Assembly: GCA_947095585.1 (NCBI GenBank)
Contig: OX352763.1
Coordinates: forward strand, 64,699,016-64,763,015
Reading direction: 5' to 3'
DNA length: 64,000 nt
Origin: Nephrocerus scutellatus
Lineage: Eukaryota; Arthropoda; Insecta; Diptera; Pipunculidae
Below are positions 1 to 11,213 of the stretch, piece after piece (within the stretch, counting starts at the first letter, position 1; the number at the start of each line of letters is the position of its first letter). The notes under the pieces were generated by a model. That model did no database searches. It was not told where the DNA came from and saw only the letters and a program-made list of their open reading frames with translations. A program made the translations under genes and the position numbers.

Positions 1-1630
1 CTCCAGAAGAATTGTGGACGGGCAGGAAACCGGACGTGTCATCTTTCAAGTGCATCGGGACAAGGGCATACGTACTGGACAAAGGCAGCAACTTAGTAGT
101 GGGATATAGCAATGAACATGGCACATACCGACTCTGAAAACCGGGAACGTGCATTATCATCAGGAGCAGAGATGTACGATTCTTGGAGGAAGATTCCAAC
201 GACATCGGGAATGCAGAAGGAGTTCTGGCGAATGTCTATGCTTAAAATTACCGAAAGCGAAGATCCGAAACTTCTACTGCCTAACCAAACTACCAATAAG
301 GGCAGCTTAGAGGAATCAAATAATGGAGATACTAACAGGACATTAGATGAATCTAGTGTACAAGTACCAGGTAATAAAGAAGAAGTTTACAGAATTGGTG
401 TTGACCCTGTGAACGTAAAACAGCTGGAAAGCAACGAAAATCGAAATGAATGGTGTAAAGCCATGCAAGAAGAGTACGAATCCCTATTCAAAACGGAACT
501 TGGACGTTGGTGGACAGGCCAACTGACCGGCAAGTAATTAAATCTAAATGGGTGTTTAAAACAAAATATCTTTCAGATGGTACAGTTGAGCGAAGAAAAG
601 CCAGACTGGTGGCAAAAGGATTCGACCAAATTCAAGGGGTCGACTATACTGACACGTATTCTCCCGTAGCCAACATCCATTCAATTCGACTCACTTTGGC
701 AATTGCGGCAGAACATAACTTGAAGTTACACCATCTTGACGTCTCCACAGCGTTCGTAAATTGTGACCTTGACACCGTCATTTTCATGTAGCAACCAGAC
801 ATTTTCGCGAAGGACGCTGTAAATAAGGTGTGTATGCTAAAAAGGGCAATATATGGCCTTAGGCAGCAAAGCCGCCAGTGGAACCTCAAGTTGGACAAGA
901 CTCTAAAGAATCTTGGATATAAGCAGTCGTCTTACGATAAGTGCATATACTACAAGGTTTTAAAGAAAAATATCACAATCATCACCGTCTATGTCGATGA
1001 CCTTCTTTTGGCCACAAACGATTCTGAGGACTACTCAATGGTTCATATAGCACTATCGAATTGAAGGAGTTCGATATTCACGTTTTGGGTGAACCAACGC
1101 GTACGCCTTGAAATCACGATGGACAACAAGAAGATCTGCGTAAGACAAATGGGATACATTAACAGTCTTATAAAGTCATACAATTTAGACAAAGCGAAAC
1201 CATCACGTTTACCTTCACAAGTTAAATTCAACATTGAAAAGGAACCAACTATCAAAGGCGAAATCAAGAGAGTTGATAATACCGCATACAGGCAACTAAT
1301 CGGACGCTTGCTTTACCTATCCAATTTCAGCAGGCCAGACATCTCGTACATAGTGAATGTTCTCTCACAACATGTTGAAGATCCAAAGCGCCAACATTGG
1401 ACCACAGCATTTAATACAAGATACCTCATTGGAACTAAAGAAGCAATAATCGTTTATCGAAAAACTAATAAACCACTCCAAGATTTTTCGGACTCTTATT
1501 GGGCAGGAAGTCACAATCTGGTTTTGTCTTTCTCTATGCCGGCGGAGCGATTCACCGGGGATCTCGAAAACAGAAAAAAATGGCTACATCCAGTACAGAG
1601 GCCGAATACATTATATTATCATACTGCATC
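1..1630 (+). pseudogene. Ty1/copia pol remnant (integrase end, reverse transcriptase, RNase H)
   Basis: Decayed copia-type polyprotein. The first 100 bases read as the integrase C-terminal region (PEELWTGRKP-like). RT follows from about 440: KARLVAKGFDQIQGVDY near 600-650, the DVSTAFVN block near 740, AIYGLRQQSRQWN near 850, and the catalytic YVDDLLLA near 990-1015. RNase H is represented by SRPDISYIVNVLSQ near 1330 and SSTEAEYI near 1590. The frame is broken around 510-540, by a TAG at 789-791, near 1060 and near 1500. Gag, protease and most of integrase lie outside the window. The family assignment rests on conserved copia RT motifs; the element is not competent. It runs straight into the short repeats and LTR that follow, which may be its own 3' LTR, though no polypurine tract is visible. 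Confidence 0.9.
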
Positions 1631-1639
1631 CCACATATT

Positions 1640-1699
1640 GCACACACAGTCTACAAATATTCTGCCAGTCTTCATAAATAACATCCTTCCAGTCTACAT
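1640..1699. repeat. Conserved short flank preceding an LTR
   Basis: Short degenerate direct repeats of the type CTGCCAGTCT(A/T)CA lead up to the LTR at 1700. The same run precedes the LTRs at 4056 and 7856, so the flank and LTR travelled together in segmental duplications. Confidence 0.6.
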
Positions 1700-2010
1700 T
1701 GTGAGGAACAAAATTCTTGTCGCCGAATTTTGTTCACAAAAAACCATGCAATATAGTTTTTCCCCCAAATACGGGTGCACCCTGTACCCACGCAGTGCCG
1801 CCACCAAACGCATATGAAATTAATAAAGCCAAAACAACATCACGCCACCGGGTTGACAAATCACAGCGCAGCACGCTATTTAGAATTTTGCTACACAAAA
1901 ATATATAAAAGGGCGAGCATGCAGTCAGTCGCTCTCTTAGTCTCCGTTTTGTGCTGTTCGGATCACGCGGTGGTAAGTCATTACTAATAAAACTATATCA
2001 CTGACATTCG
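1700..2010 (+). mobile_element. LTR, family L1, copy 1
   Basis: Begins TGTGAGGAACAAAATTC and holds a TATA-like tatataaaag near 1905 and an AATAAA near 1987. The same sequence recurs at 4056, 5100 and 7856. The 3' boundary is unclear because the sequence passes directly into 95-bp repeats. At 5100 an abutting polypurine tract confirms that TGTGAGG is a real LTR start. Whether this copy belongs to the upstream copia remnant cannot be settled from the sequence. Confidence 0.75.
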
Positions 2011-2375
2011 CTGCCGACGTCACTCTTACGACGTAACATCGCTGTGTGAGTTCCCTACAAGTTGTTACGTTGGTACATCCAGCATATCGCTGCCGACATC
2101 TATCTCTGCTTCCGTCATTCCTACGACATAACTTCGCTGTGTGGGTTCCCTATAGGTTGTTACGTTGGTACATCCAGCATATCGCTGCCGACGTCTTTCT
2201 CTGCTTCCGTCATTCCTACGACACAACTTCGCTGTGTGGGTTCCCTATTGGTTGTTACGTTGGTACATCCTGCATATCGCAGCCGACGTCTTTCTCTGCT
2301 TCCGTCACTCGTACGACGTAACTTCGCTGTGTGAGTTCCCTACAGGTTGTTACGTTTGTACATCCCAGCATATCG
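1990..2375. repeat. 95-bp tandem repeat array
   Basis: The anchor TTCCCTA recurs at 2051, 2146, 2241 and 2336, an exact 95-bp period. Units share gttacgttggtacatcc and cgctgccgacgtc. ORFs across the array are repeat artefacts. Shorter versions follow the LTRs at 5100 and 7856. Confidence 0.9.
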
Positions 2376-3702
2376 CCGATGATCTCAGGCTAACGCATCG
2401 CTCAGGCTGTAGGTATGAAGGACTAAGATGCGACTTTAAGATTTGTTCCAATCGAAATTCAAGATCCTTACGGCCTGGAATTTCTGGAACAAAGCAATTT
2501 CTCAAGCGAATATAGGACTAAGATGCGACCATAAGACTACTTCCTATGAAAATTCTGGAAATGATCATTATGGTCTGGAATTTCTGGAACCAAGCAGTTT
2601 CTCAACCGATTCGTATGAAATTCGGAATGTAGGACTATATGCGACTATAAGACTTTATCCTAATCATGGAATATGATCATTATGGTCTGAATTTCTGGAA
2701 CAATACAATTTCTCGAACGATTCGCATGAAATTTAGTTTGTAGTACTAAGATGCGACTATTGGAATTCTTCCTATGGAAATTCTTGAATATAATCATTAT
2801 GGTTTGGAACAAAGCAATTTCTCAAGCGATTCGCATGAAATTCTAGAATATGGACTGGAATTTCTGGAACAAAGCAATTTTTCAAGCGATCCGCATGAAA
2901 TTCGGAATGTAAGACTAAGATGCGACTAAAAGACTTCTTCCTATGGAAATTCTAGAATATGGAATTCTGGGATTTCTCGAAAAAATCAATTTATCAAACG
3001 ACTCGCATGAAATTCCTAATGTAGGACTAAGATGCGACTATAAGACTTCTTCCTATGGTTATCTAGGATATGATCATTATGGTTTGGAAGAAAGCAATTT
3101 TTCAAGCGACTCGCATGAAATTCAGAATCTAGGACTAAGATGCGACCATAAGACTGCTTTCTATGGAAATGATCATTATGGTCTGGAATTTCTGGAACAA
3201 AGCAATTTCTCGAGCGATTCGCATGAAATTTAGTTTGTAGTACTAAGATGCGACTATAGGAATTCTTCCTATGGAAATTCTGGAATATGAACATTATGGT
3301 CTGGAATTTCTGGAACAAAGCAATTGCTCAAGCGATTCGCATGGTATTCGGTATGTAGGACTAAGATGCGATTATAGGACTTCTTCCTATGGAAATTCTG
3401 GTATATAATCATTATGGTTTGGAACAAAGCTATTTCTCAAGCGATTCGCATGAAATTCTAGAATATGGTCTGGAATTTCTGGAACAAAGCAATTACTCAA
3501 ACTATTCGCTTGAAATTCGATACGTAGAATTAAGATGCGACTATAGGACTTTTTCATATGGAAATTCTGAAATGTGAAAAATATGGTCTGGAATTTCTGG
3601 AACAAATCAATTTTTCAAGCGATCCGCATGATATTCGGAATGTAAGACTAAGATGCGACTAAAAGACTTCTACCTATGGAAATTCTAGAATATGAAATTC
3701 TG
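2376..3702. repeat. Satellite array 1 (monomers about 100-120 bp)
   Basis: Diverged tandem monomers sharing gaatttctggaacaaagc, cgattcgcatgaaattcgg, gactaagatgcgact and cttcctatggaaattctgg. Monomer spacing varies because short blocks such as tatgatcattatgg are present or absent; one clear interval (3183 to 3301) is 118 bp. The first monomer is joined to the preceding repeats by a boundary (about 2380-2470) that recurs near 5900-5990 and 8240-8330. Confidence 0.9.
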
Positions 3703-4055
3703 GGAGTGCAAGGAGCACTCTCTACAAACAGTGGTCCTTCGAGCTGGACCAATTCAATATTGGACATCCGACCAATGCCAAATGAGTTTTACTAGGCTTG
3801 CGAGCCTTAAACCCTCAGGTATTTCTAGGATCAACCTTATTGGAATCCCATCTTGAGTGTAGTCTACTGCCAAAGATTTAATTCGAAGGCGTAATAGGCA
3901 GGACTTGTGGAGACCAATAAAGGAACATCGGGGCTCATTTGGAAAGAAACGCCAATTATTACGCAAAGATCCTGCCAGTCTACAAGGATCCTGCCAGTCT
4001 ACAAATATTCTGCCATTCTGCCAGTCTTCATAAATTACATCCTTCTAGTCTACAT
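3703..4055. repeat. Segmentally duplicated flank (copy 1)
   Basis: Non-satellite segment starting gggagtgcaaggagcactc and ending in short CTGCCAGTCTACA repeats. It is nearly identical to 7494-7855. No gene is recognised; short open stretches show no family motif. Confidence 0.7.
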
Positions 4056-4395
4056 TGTGAGGAACAAAATTCTTGTCGCCGAATTTTGTTCACAAAAAAC
4101 ATGCCATATAGTTTTTCCCCCAAATTCGGGTGCACCCTGTCCTGTACCCACGCAGTGCCGCCACCAAACGCATATGAAAATAATAAAGCCAAAATAACAT
4201 CACGCCCCCGAGTTGACCAATCACAGCGCAGCACGCTATTTAGAATTTTGCTACACAAAAATGTATAAAAGGGCGAGCATGCAGTCAGTCGCTCTGTTAG
4301 TCTCCTTTTTGTGCTGTTCGGATCACGCGGTGGTAAGTCATTATTAATAAAACTATTTCACTGACATTCGCTGCCGACGTAACATATCGCTGCTG
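4056..4395 (+). repeat. L1 LTR copy 2 (5' LTR of the small element)
   Basis: Starts TGTGAGGAAC, has tataaaaggg near 4265 and AATAAA near 4348, and ends in the gctgccgacgtaaca region. Closely similar to 7856-8180. Confidence 0.75.
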
Positions 4396-4850
4396 ACGAC
4401 TCGTCATCACTCACGTCGCTCAGGGTGCACGCTCATCTCAGACTAATGCTAACGCATCGCTCAGGAGTCACGATCGTCAGGCTCATGCCCACGCATCGCT
4501 CAGGGGCCACGCTCATCTCAGACTAACGCTCACGCATCGCTCAGGAGTCACGATCGTCAGGCTCACGCCCTCGCATCGCTCAGTGGTCACACTCATCACA
4601 GACTAACGCTCACGCATCGCTCAGAAGTCACGATCGTCAGGCTCCCGCATCGCTCAGGATTCACGATGATCTCAGGCCAACGCATCGCTCAGGAGTTACG
4701 ATCGTCAAGCTCACGCCCACGCATCGCTCAGGATTCACGATGATCTCAGGCTAACGCATCGCTCAAGTTGCACGCTCATCTAAGACTAACGCTAACGCAT
4801 CGCTCAAGAGTCACGATCGTCAGGCTCATACCCACGCATCGCTAGAAGAA
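4396..4850. repeat. 80-bp tandem repeats inside the small LTR element
   Basis: GACTAA recurs at 4441, 4521 and 4601 (80-bp period), followed by shortened, scrambled units to about 4850. Units share acgcatcgctcagg and cacgatcgtcagg. The acgcatcgctcagg block also sits at each repeat-to-satellite boundary, linking this element to the satellite. Confidence 0.85.
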
Positions 4851-5092
4851 CTATACAACAACAAGCACTGCATCAGATCTCAACGCATCAACCGAACAAC
4901 AATAGCAACAGGCACAGCAGCAACGAAGTCGACAGCAGCAGCGAATTCAACAGCAGTAGCAGAGTCAGCATAAGCATTGGGAACACAGGTAGTACCAGTG
5001 CGGACGCAGCAAGATTAACGGGGACTACAAATGTAGATGCCCCGTTAATAGAACTAGCCAGTCAAGCGCAAGTGTCTTTCCGCCGAAGTAAC
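4851..5092 (+). other. Open 3' end of the internal region of the small LTR element
   Basis: A short open frame rich in Ser, Asn and Gln (about 80 codons, CAG/AAC rich) ends just before the polypurine tract. It could be the last codons of a deleted gag or pol protein. No domain is recognised and no function is claimed. Confidence 0.35.
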
Positions 5093-5099
5093 GGGGGAG
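5093..5099 (+). promoter_or_regulatory. Polypurine tract before the L1 3' LTR
   Basis: GGGGGAG lies immediately 5' of TGTGAGG, the position expected for the plus-strand DNA primer in reverse transcription. It fixes the LTR start at 5100. Confidence 0.75.
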
Positions 5100-5741
5100 T
5101 GTGAGGAACAAAATTCTTGTGGCCGAATTTTGTTCACACAAAGCATGCCATATAGTTTTTTCCCCAAATTCGGGTGCACCCTGTATCCACGCAGTCCCCC
5201 GGTGGTGACGTGTTAAGGTCCAGCAGCATCTTTATCCTTTGGTTTATGGTGCAGGGCTCTTCCACGGACGATAAAAAAAAGGGCCACTGGTACTTAGAGA
5301 TGCTTACAGTCGGCCAAACTCTTCGTATTTAAGTCCGTAAGGTTCGACCGGTCTGAGGACAATTTTGGTGAGGACCCAGCTCGTTCTGGATATGCAACGC
5401 GGGGGCTGCGGTTTACTCTCGAAGAGAGGACTGCTTATGTAGTAATTAATGAGTATGCTTAATTGCGCAAGCTAGACAAGCACGGGGCTCACGCTCCAAC
5501 TCTACACTACAGTACCCACGCAGTGCCGCCACCAAACGCATATGAAAATAAAACATTCAAAACAACATCACGACCAATCACAACGCAGCACTCTATTTAG
5601 AATTTTGCAACACAAAAATGTATAAAAGGCCGAGCATGCATTCAGTCACTCTCTTAGTCTCCTTTTTGTGCTGTTCGGATCACGCGGTGGTAAGTCATTA
5701 TTAATAAAACTATTTCACTGACATTCGCTGCCGACGTAACA
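5100..5741 (+). repeat. L1 LTR copy 3, interrupted
   Basis: LTR sequence 5100-5195 resumes at about 5512 and runs to about 5741, with tataaaaggc near 5620 and AATAAA near 5703. Without the inserted 320 bp it matches the other L1 LTRs. Confidence 0.75.
5196..5511. mobile_element. Unclassified ~320-bp insertion in an L1 LTR
   Basis: The LTR is split here. GTA(T/C)CCACGCAGT flanks both sides (5183-5195 and 5512-5524; 13 bp with one mismatch), as expected of a target duplication. The insert is GC-richer than its surroundings and contains an A8 run near 5272. It has no long ORF, no clear tRNA-like A/B boxes and no terminal inverted repeats. The flank length would suit a non-LTR or SINE-type insertion. 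Confidence 0.5.
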
Positions 5742-5890
5742 TCTCTGTGTTAGTTCCCTACAGGCTGTTACGTTGGTACATCCAGCATATCGCTGCCGAC
5801 GTCTTTCTCTGCTTCCGTCTTTCGTACGACGTAACTTCGCTGTGTGGATTCCCTACAGGCTGTTACGTTGGTACATCCAGCTATCGCCGA
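5742..5890. repeat. 95-bp tandem repeats, short copy
   Basis: Fewer than two units of the repeat seen at 1990-2375 (TTCCCTACAGG at 5754 and TTCCCTACAGG again about 95 bp on), leading into satellite. Confidence 0.8.
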
Positions 5891-7493
5891 TGATCTCAGG
5901 CTAACGCATCGCTCAGGCTGTAGGTATGTAGGACTAAGATGCGACTGTAAGATTTGTTCCAATCGAAATTCAAGATCCTTATGGCCTGGAATTTCTGGAA
6001 CAAAGCACTTTCTCAAGCGACTCGCATGAAATTCGGAATATAGGACTAAGATGCGACCATAAGACTGCTTCCTATGAAAATTCTGGAAATGATCATTATG
6101 GTCTGGAATTTCTGGAACCAAGCAGTTTCTCAACCGATTCGCATGAAATTCGGAATTTAGGACTATATGCGACTATAAGACTTTATCCTAATCATGGAAT
6201 ATGATCATTATGGTCTGAATTTCTGGAACAATTCAATTTCTCGAACGATTCGTATGAAATTTAGTTTGTAGTACTAAGATGCGACTATAGGAATTCTTCC
6301 TATGGAAATTCTTGAATATAATCATTATGGTATGCAATTTCTAATCATTATGGTTTGGAACAAAGCAATTTCTCAAGCGATTCGCATGAAATTCTAGAAT
6401 ATGGTCTGGAATTTCTGGAACAAAGCAATTACTCAAACTGTTCGCTTGAAATTCGATATGTAGGATTAAGATGCGACTATAGGACTTTTTCATATGGAAA
6501 TTCTGAAATGTGAAAAATATGGTCTGGAATTTCTGGAACAAAGCAATTTTTCAAGCGATCCGCATGAAATTCGGAATGTAAGACTAAGATGCGACTAAAA
6601 GACTTCTTCCTATGGAAATTCTAGAATATGGAATTCTGGGATTTCTCGAAAAAATCAATTTATCAAGCGACTCGCATGAAATTCCTAATGTAGGACTAAG
6701 ATGCGACAATAAGACTTCTTCCTATGGTTATCTAGGATATGATCATTATGGTTTGGAAGAAAGCAATTTCTCAAGCGACTCGCATGAAATTCAGAATGTA
6801 GGACTAAGATGCGACCATAAGACTGCTTTCTATGGAAATTCTGGAAATGATCATTATGGTCTGGAATTTCTGGAACAAAGCAATTTCTCAACCGATTCGC
6901 ATGAAATTCGGAATGTAGGACTAGAGGCGACTATAAGACTTTTTCCTAATCCTGGATATGATCATTATGATCTGTAACTTCTGGAATAATGCAATTTCTC
7001 GAGCGATTCTCATGAAATTTAATTTGTAGTACTAAGATGCGACTATAGGAATTCTTCCTATGAAAATTCTGGAATATGAACATTATGGTCTGGAATTTCT
7101 GGAACAAAGCAATTGCTCAAGCGATTCGCATGATATTCGGTATGTAGGACTAAGATGCGATTATAGGACTTCTTCCTATGGAAATTCTGGTATATAATCA
7201 TTATGGTTTGGAACAAAGCTATTTCTCAAGCGATTCGCATTAAATTCTAGAATATGGTCTGGAATTTCTGGAACAAAGCAATTACTCAAACTATTCGCTT
7301 GAAGTTCGATATGTAGGATTAAGATGCGACTATAGGACTTTTTCATATGGAAATTCTGAAATGTGAAAAATATGGTCTGGAATTTCTGGAACAAAGCAAT
7401 TTTTCAAGCGATCCGCATGAAATTCGGAATGTAAGACTAAGATGCGACTAAAAGACTTCTTCCTATGGAAATTCTAGAATATGGAATTCTGGG
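5891..7493. repeat. Satellite array 2
   Basis: Same satellite and same entry boundary as at 2380-2470. The last part (about 6300-7493) parallels 2750-3702 monomer by monomer, so arrays 1 and 2 are related by segmental duplication, not only by monomer amplification. Confidence 0.9.
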
Positions 7494-7855
7494 AGTGCAA
7501 GGAGCACTCTCTACAAACAGAGGTTCTTCGAGCTGGACCAATTCAATATTAGACATCCGACCAATGCCAAATGAGTTTTACTAGGCTTGCGAGCCTTAAA
7601 CCCTCAGGTATTTCTAGAATCAACCTTATTGGAATCCCACCTTGAGACTACTGCCAAAGGTTTAATTCGAAGGCGTAATAGGCAGGACTAGTGGAGACCA
7701 ATAAAGGAACATCGGGGCTCATTTGGAAAGAAACTCCAATTATTACACAAAGATCCTGCCAGTCTACAAGGACCCTGCTAGTCTACAAATATTCTGCCAG
7801 TCTTCATAAATTACATCCTTCTAGTGTTCATAAATTACATCCTTCCAGTCTACAT
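7494..7855. repeat. Segmentally duplicated flank (copy 2)
   Basis: Near copy of 3703-4055 with an extra short CTTCATAAATTACATCCTT repeat before the LTR. No gene recognised. Confidence 0.7.
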
Positions 7856-8180
7856 TGTGAGGAACAAAATTCTTGTCGCCGAATTTTGTTCACAAAAACC
7901 ATGCCATATAGTTTTTCCCCCAAATTCGGGTGCACCCTGTACCCACGCAGTGCCGCCACCAAACGCATATGAAAATAATAAAGCCAAAATAACATCACGC
8001 CACCGGGTTGACCAATCACAGCGCAGCACGCTATTTAGAATTTTGCTACACAAAAATATATAAAAGGGCGAGCATGCAGTCAGTCGCTCTCTTAGTCTCC
8101 TTTTTGTGCTGTTCGGATCACGCGGTGGTAAGTCATTATTAATAAAACTATTTCACTGACATTCGCTGCCGACGTAACAT
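7856..8180 (+). repeat. L1 LTR copy 4
   Basis: TGTGAGGAAC start, tatataaaag near 8057, AATAAA near 8142. It is followed by a single partial 95-bp unit and then the satellite entry boundary at about 8240. Confidence 0.75.
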
Positions 8181-8239
8181 CGCTGTGTGAGTTCCCTACA
8201 GGTTGTTACGTTGGTACATCCCAGCATATCGCCGATGAT

Positions 8240-10876
8240 CTCAGGCTAACGCATCGCTCAGGCTGTAGGTATGTAGGAATAAGTTGCGACTTTAAGATCT
8301 GTTCCAATCGAAATTCAAGATCTTTATGGCCTGGAATTTCTGGAACAAAGCAATTTCTCAAACTAATCGCATGAAATTCGATATGTAGGACAACGATGCG
8401 ACTTAGGACTTCTTCCATTGGAAATTCTAGAATATGGTCTGGAATTTCTGAAACAAAGCAATTACTCAAATTATTCGCATGATATTCGATATGTAGGATT
8501 AAAATGCGACTTTAGGACTTCTTCATATTGAAATTCTGGAATATGATCATTATGGTTTGGAAGAAAGCAATTTCTCAAGCGACTCGTATGAAATTCGGAA
8601 CATAGGACTAAGATGCGACCATAAGACTGCTTCCTATGGAAATTCTGGAAATGATCGTTATTCGAAATTCGGAATGTAGGACTAGATGCGACTGTAAGAC
8701 TTTTTCCTAATCCTGGAATATGATCATTATGGTCTGGAATTTCTGGAAAAATGCAATTTCTCAAGCGATTCGCATGAAAATTGGAATGTATAAGACTATA
8801 AGACTTCTTCCTATGGAAATTCTAGAATATGGAATTCTGGAATTTCTCGAACAAAGCAATTTCTCAAACGATTCGCATGAAATTCGGAATGTAGGACTAA
8901 GATGCGACTATAAGACTTCTTCCTATGGAAATTCTGGAATATGAAAAATATGGTCTGAAATTTCTAGAACAAAGCAATTTTTCAAGCAATTCGCATGAAA
9001 TTCGGAATGTATAGACTATAAGACTTCTTCCTATGGATATTCTAGAAAATGGAATTCTGGAATTTCTCGAACAAAGAAATTTCTCAAACAATTCGCATGA
9101 AATTCGGAATGTAAGACTAAGTTGCGACCAAAAGACCTCTTCTTATGGAAATTCTAGAATATGGAATTTCTTGAATTTCTGGAACAAAGCAATTTTTCAA
9201 ACTATTCGCATGAAATTCGATATGTAGGAATAAGATGCGACTATGAGACTTCTTCCATTGGAAATTCTAGAATATGGTCTGGACTTTCTGGAACAAAGCA
9301 ATTTCTCAAGCGATTCGCATGATATTCGGTATGTAGGACTAAGATGCGACTATAGGACTTCTTCCTATGGAAACTCTGAAATATAAACATTAAGGTTTGG
9401 AACAAATCTATTTCTCATGCGATTCGCATGAAATTCGGAATGTAGGTCTAGGATGCGACTATAAGACTTTTACCTATGGAAATTCTGGAATATGAAAAAA
9501 ATGGTCTGGAATTTCTGGAACAAAGCAATTTTTCAAGCGATTCGCATGAAATTCGGAATGTATAATTCTATAAGACTACTTCCTATGGAAATTCTAGAAT
9601 ATGGAATTCTGGAATTTCGCGAACAAATCAATTTCTCAAGCGATTCGCATAAAATTCGGAATGTAAGACTAAGATGCGACTAAGAGACCTCTTCCTATGG
9701 AAATTCTAGAATATGAAATTTCTTGAATTTCTGGAACAAAGCAATTTCTCAAACTATTCGCATGAGATTCGATATGTAGGACAACGAAGCGACTTAGGAC
9801 TTCTTCCATTGGAAATTCTAGAATATGGTCTGGCATTTCTGGAACAAAGCAATTACTCAAATTATTCGCATGATATTCGATATGTAGGATTAAAATGTGA
9901 CTTTAGGACTTCTTCATATTGAAATTCTGGAATATGATCGTTATGGTTTGGAAGAAAGCAATTTCTCAAGCGACTCGCATGAAATTCGGAACATAGGACT
10001 AAGATGCGACCATAAGACTGCTTCCTATGGAAATTCAGGAAATGATCATTATGGTCTGGAATTTCTGGAACAAAGCAATTTCTCAACCGATTCGCATGAA
10101 ATTCGGAATGTAGGACTAGATGCGACTGTAAGACTTTTTCCTAATCCTTGAATATGATCATTATGGTCTGGAATTTCTGGAACAATGCAATTTCTCAAGC
10201 GATTCGCATGAAATTTGGAATGTATAAGACTATAAGACTTCTTCCTATGGAAATTCTAGAATATGGAATTCTGGAATTTCTCGAACAAAGCAATTTCTCA
10301 AGCGATTCGTCTAAAATTCGGAATGTAAGACTAAGATGCGACTAAAAGACCTCTTCCTATGGAAATTCTAGAATATGGAATTTCTTGAATTTCTGGAACA
10401 AAGCAATTTCTCAAACTCTTCGCATGAAATTGGATATGTAGGACTAAGATGCGACTATGAGACTTCTTCCATTGGAAATTCTAGAATATGGTCTGGAATT
10501 TCTGGAACAAAGCAATTACTCAAATTATTCGCATAAAATTCGATATGTAGGATTAAAATGCGACTATAGGACTTTTTCATATGGAAATTCTGAAATGTGA
10601 AAAATATGGTCTGGAATTTCTGGAACAAAGCAATTTTTCAAGCGATCCGCATGAAATTCGGAATGTGTAATTATATAAGACTACTTCCTATTGAAATTCT
10701 AGAATATGGAATTCTGGAATTTCTCGAACAAATCAATTTCTCAAGCGATTCGCATAAAATTCGGAATGTAAGACTAAGATGCGACTAAGAGACCTCTTCC
10801 TATGGAAATTCTAGAATATGGAATTTCTTGAATTTCTGGAACAAAGCAATTTCTCAAACTATTCGCATCATTCTGG
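8240..10876. repeat. Satellite array 3
   Basis: About 2.6 kb of the same satellite. From 8467 onward it is the first copy of a 2,747-bp tandem duplication. It ends abruptly at a Gypsy LTR start (10877). Confidence 0.9.
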
Positions 10877-11213
10877 TGTTGTAAAGTGACCACTTCACAA
10901 CTTAGTTACACAGCATTGCAACACAGTTGCAGTGTCGCAATCCCAAATCAATGCCCTATAACAATCTTGCTATATTCACATCCGTTAAACCAACATCCAC
11001 TATTTCATAATCCCAAATCAATATCCTACATAGTTGCAACCTTGCAACTATTTATTACAACAATTAATACAGCGCCCTAAATCAATGTCCGTTATTGCCC
11101 AATACCAGAGCAATAAACCCCAACCAATTAACAAAACCAATAACCCACATCCAATACCGAGGTTTCGTTATTGAAACTGAGTTAGAGTATCGACAGTCAA
11201 TATAGTGAGACTC
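8467..11213. repeat. 2,747-bp tandem duplication, first unit
   Basis: Sequence from 8467 reappears from 11214 with a constant offset of 2747 through at least 13852, with only scattered differences. The unit comprises satellite plus the first 337 bp of a Gypsy LTR. The junction at 11213/11214 goes from LTR sequence (tagtgagac) straight into mid-monomer satellite. Confidence 0.9.
10877..11213 (+). mobile_element. Truncated Gypsy 5' LTR
   Basis: Starts TGTTGTAAAGTGACC and is cut at the duplication junction. The uninterrupted sequence across the point where copia inserted in the other copy (cccaataccagagc, about 11090-11103) serves as the empty site for that insertion. Confidence 0.8.

Larger units (their letters stand above)
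4056..5741 (+). mobile_element. Small non-autonomous LTR element (L1 family)
   Basis: Two L1 LTRs in the same orientation (4056 and 5100) enclose about 700 bp of internal sequence made of 80-bp repeats and a short open tail, with a polypurine tract abutting the 3' LTR. There is no gag or pol. The layout matches a TRIM-like or internally deleted LTR element that would depend on proteins from elsewhere. The 3' LTR carries a 320-bp insertion. No convincing primer site is seen after the 5' LTR, and flanking target duplications are obscured by satellite. Confidence 0.65.

Noticed and set aside
2046..2515. Overlapping plus-strand ORFs of 90-116 codons
   Set aside because: They are frames through the 95-bp tandem repeat and repeat at the same period; no family motif.
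6612..6977. 121-codon ORF in satellite
   Set aside because: Reads through satellite monomers with a 36-39-residue period; indels break it elsewhere. Mentioned only as a curiosity of the monomer.
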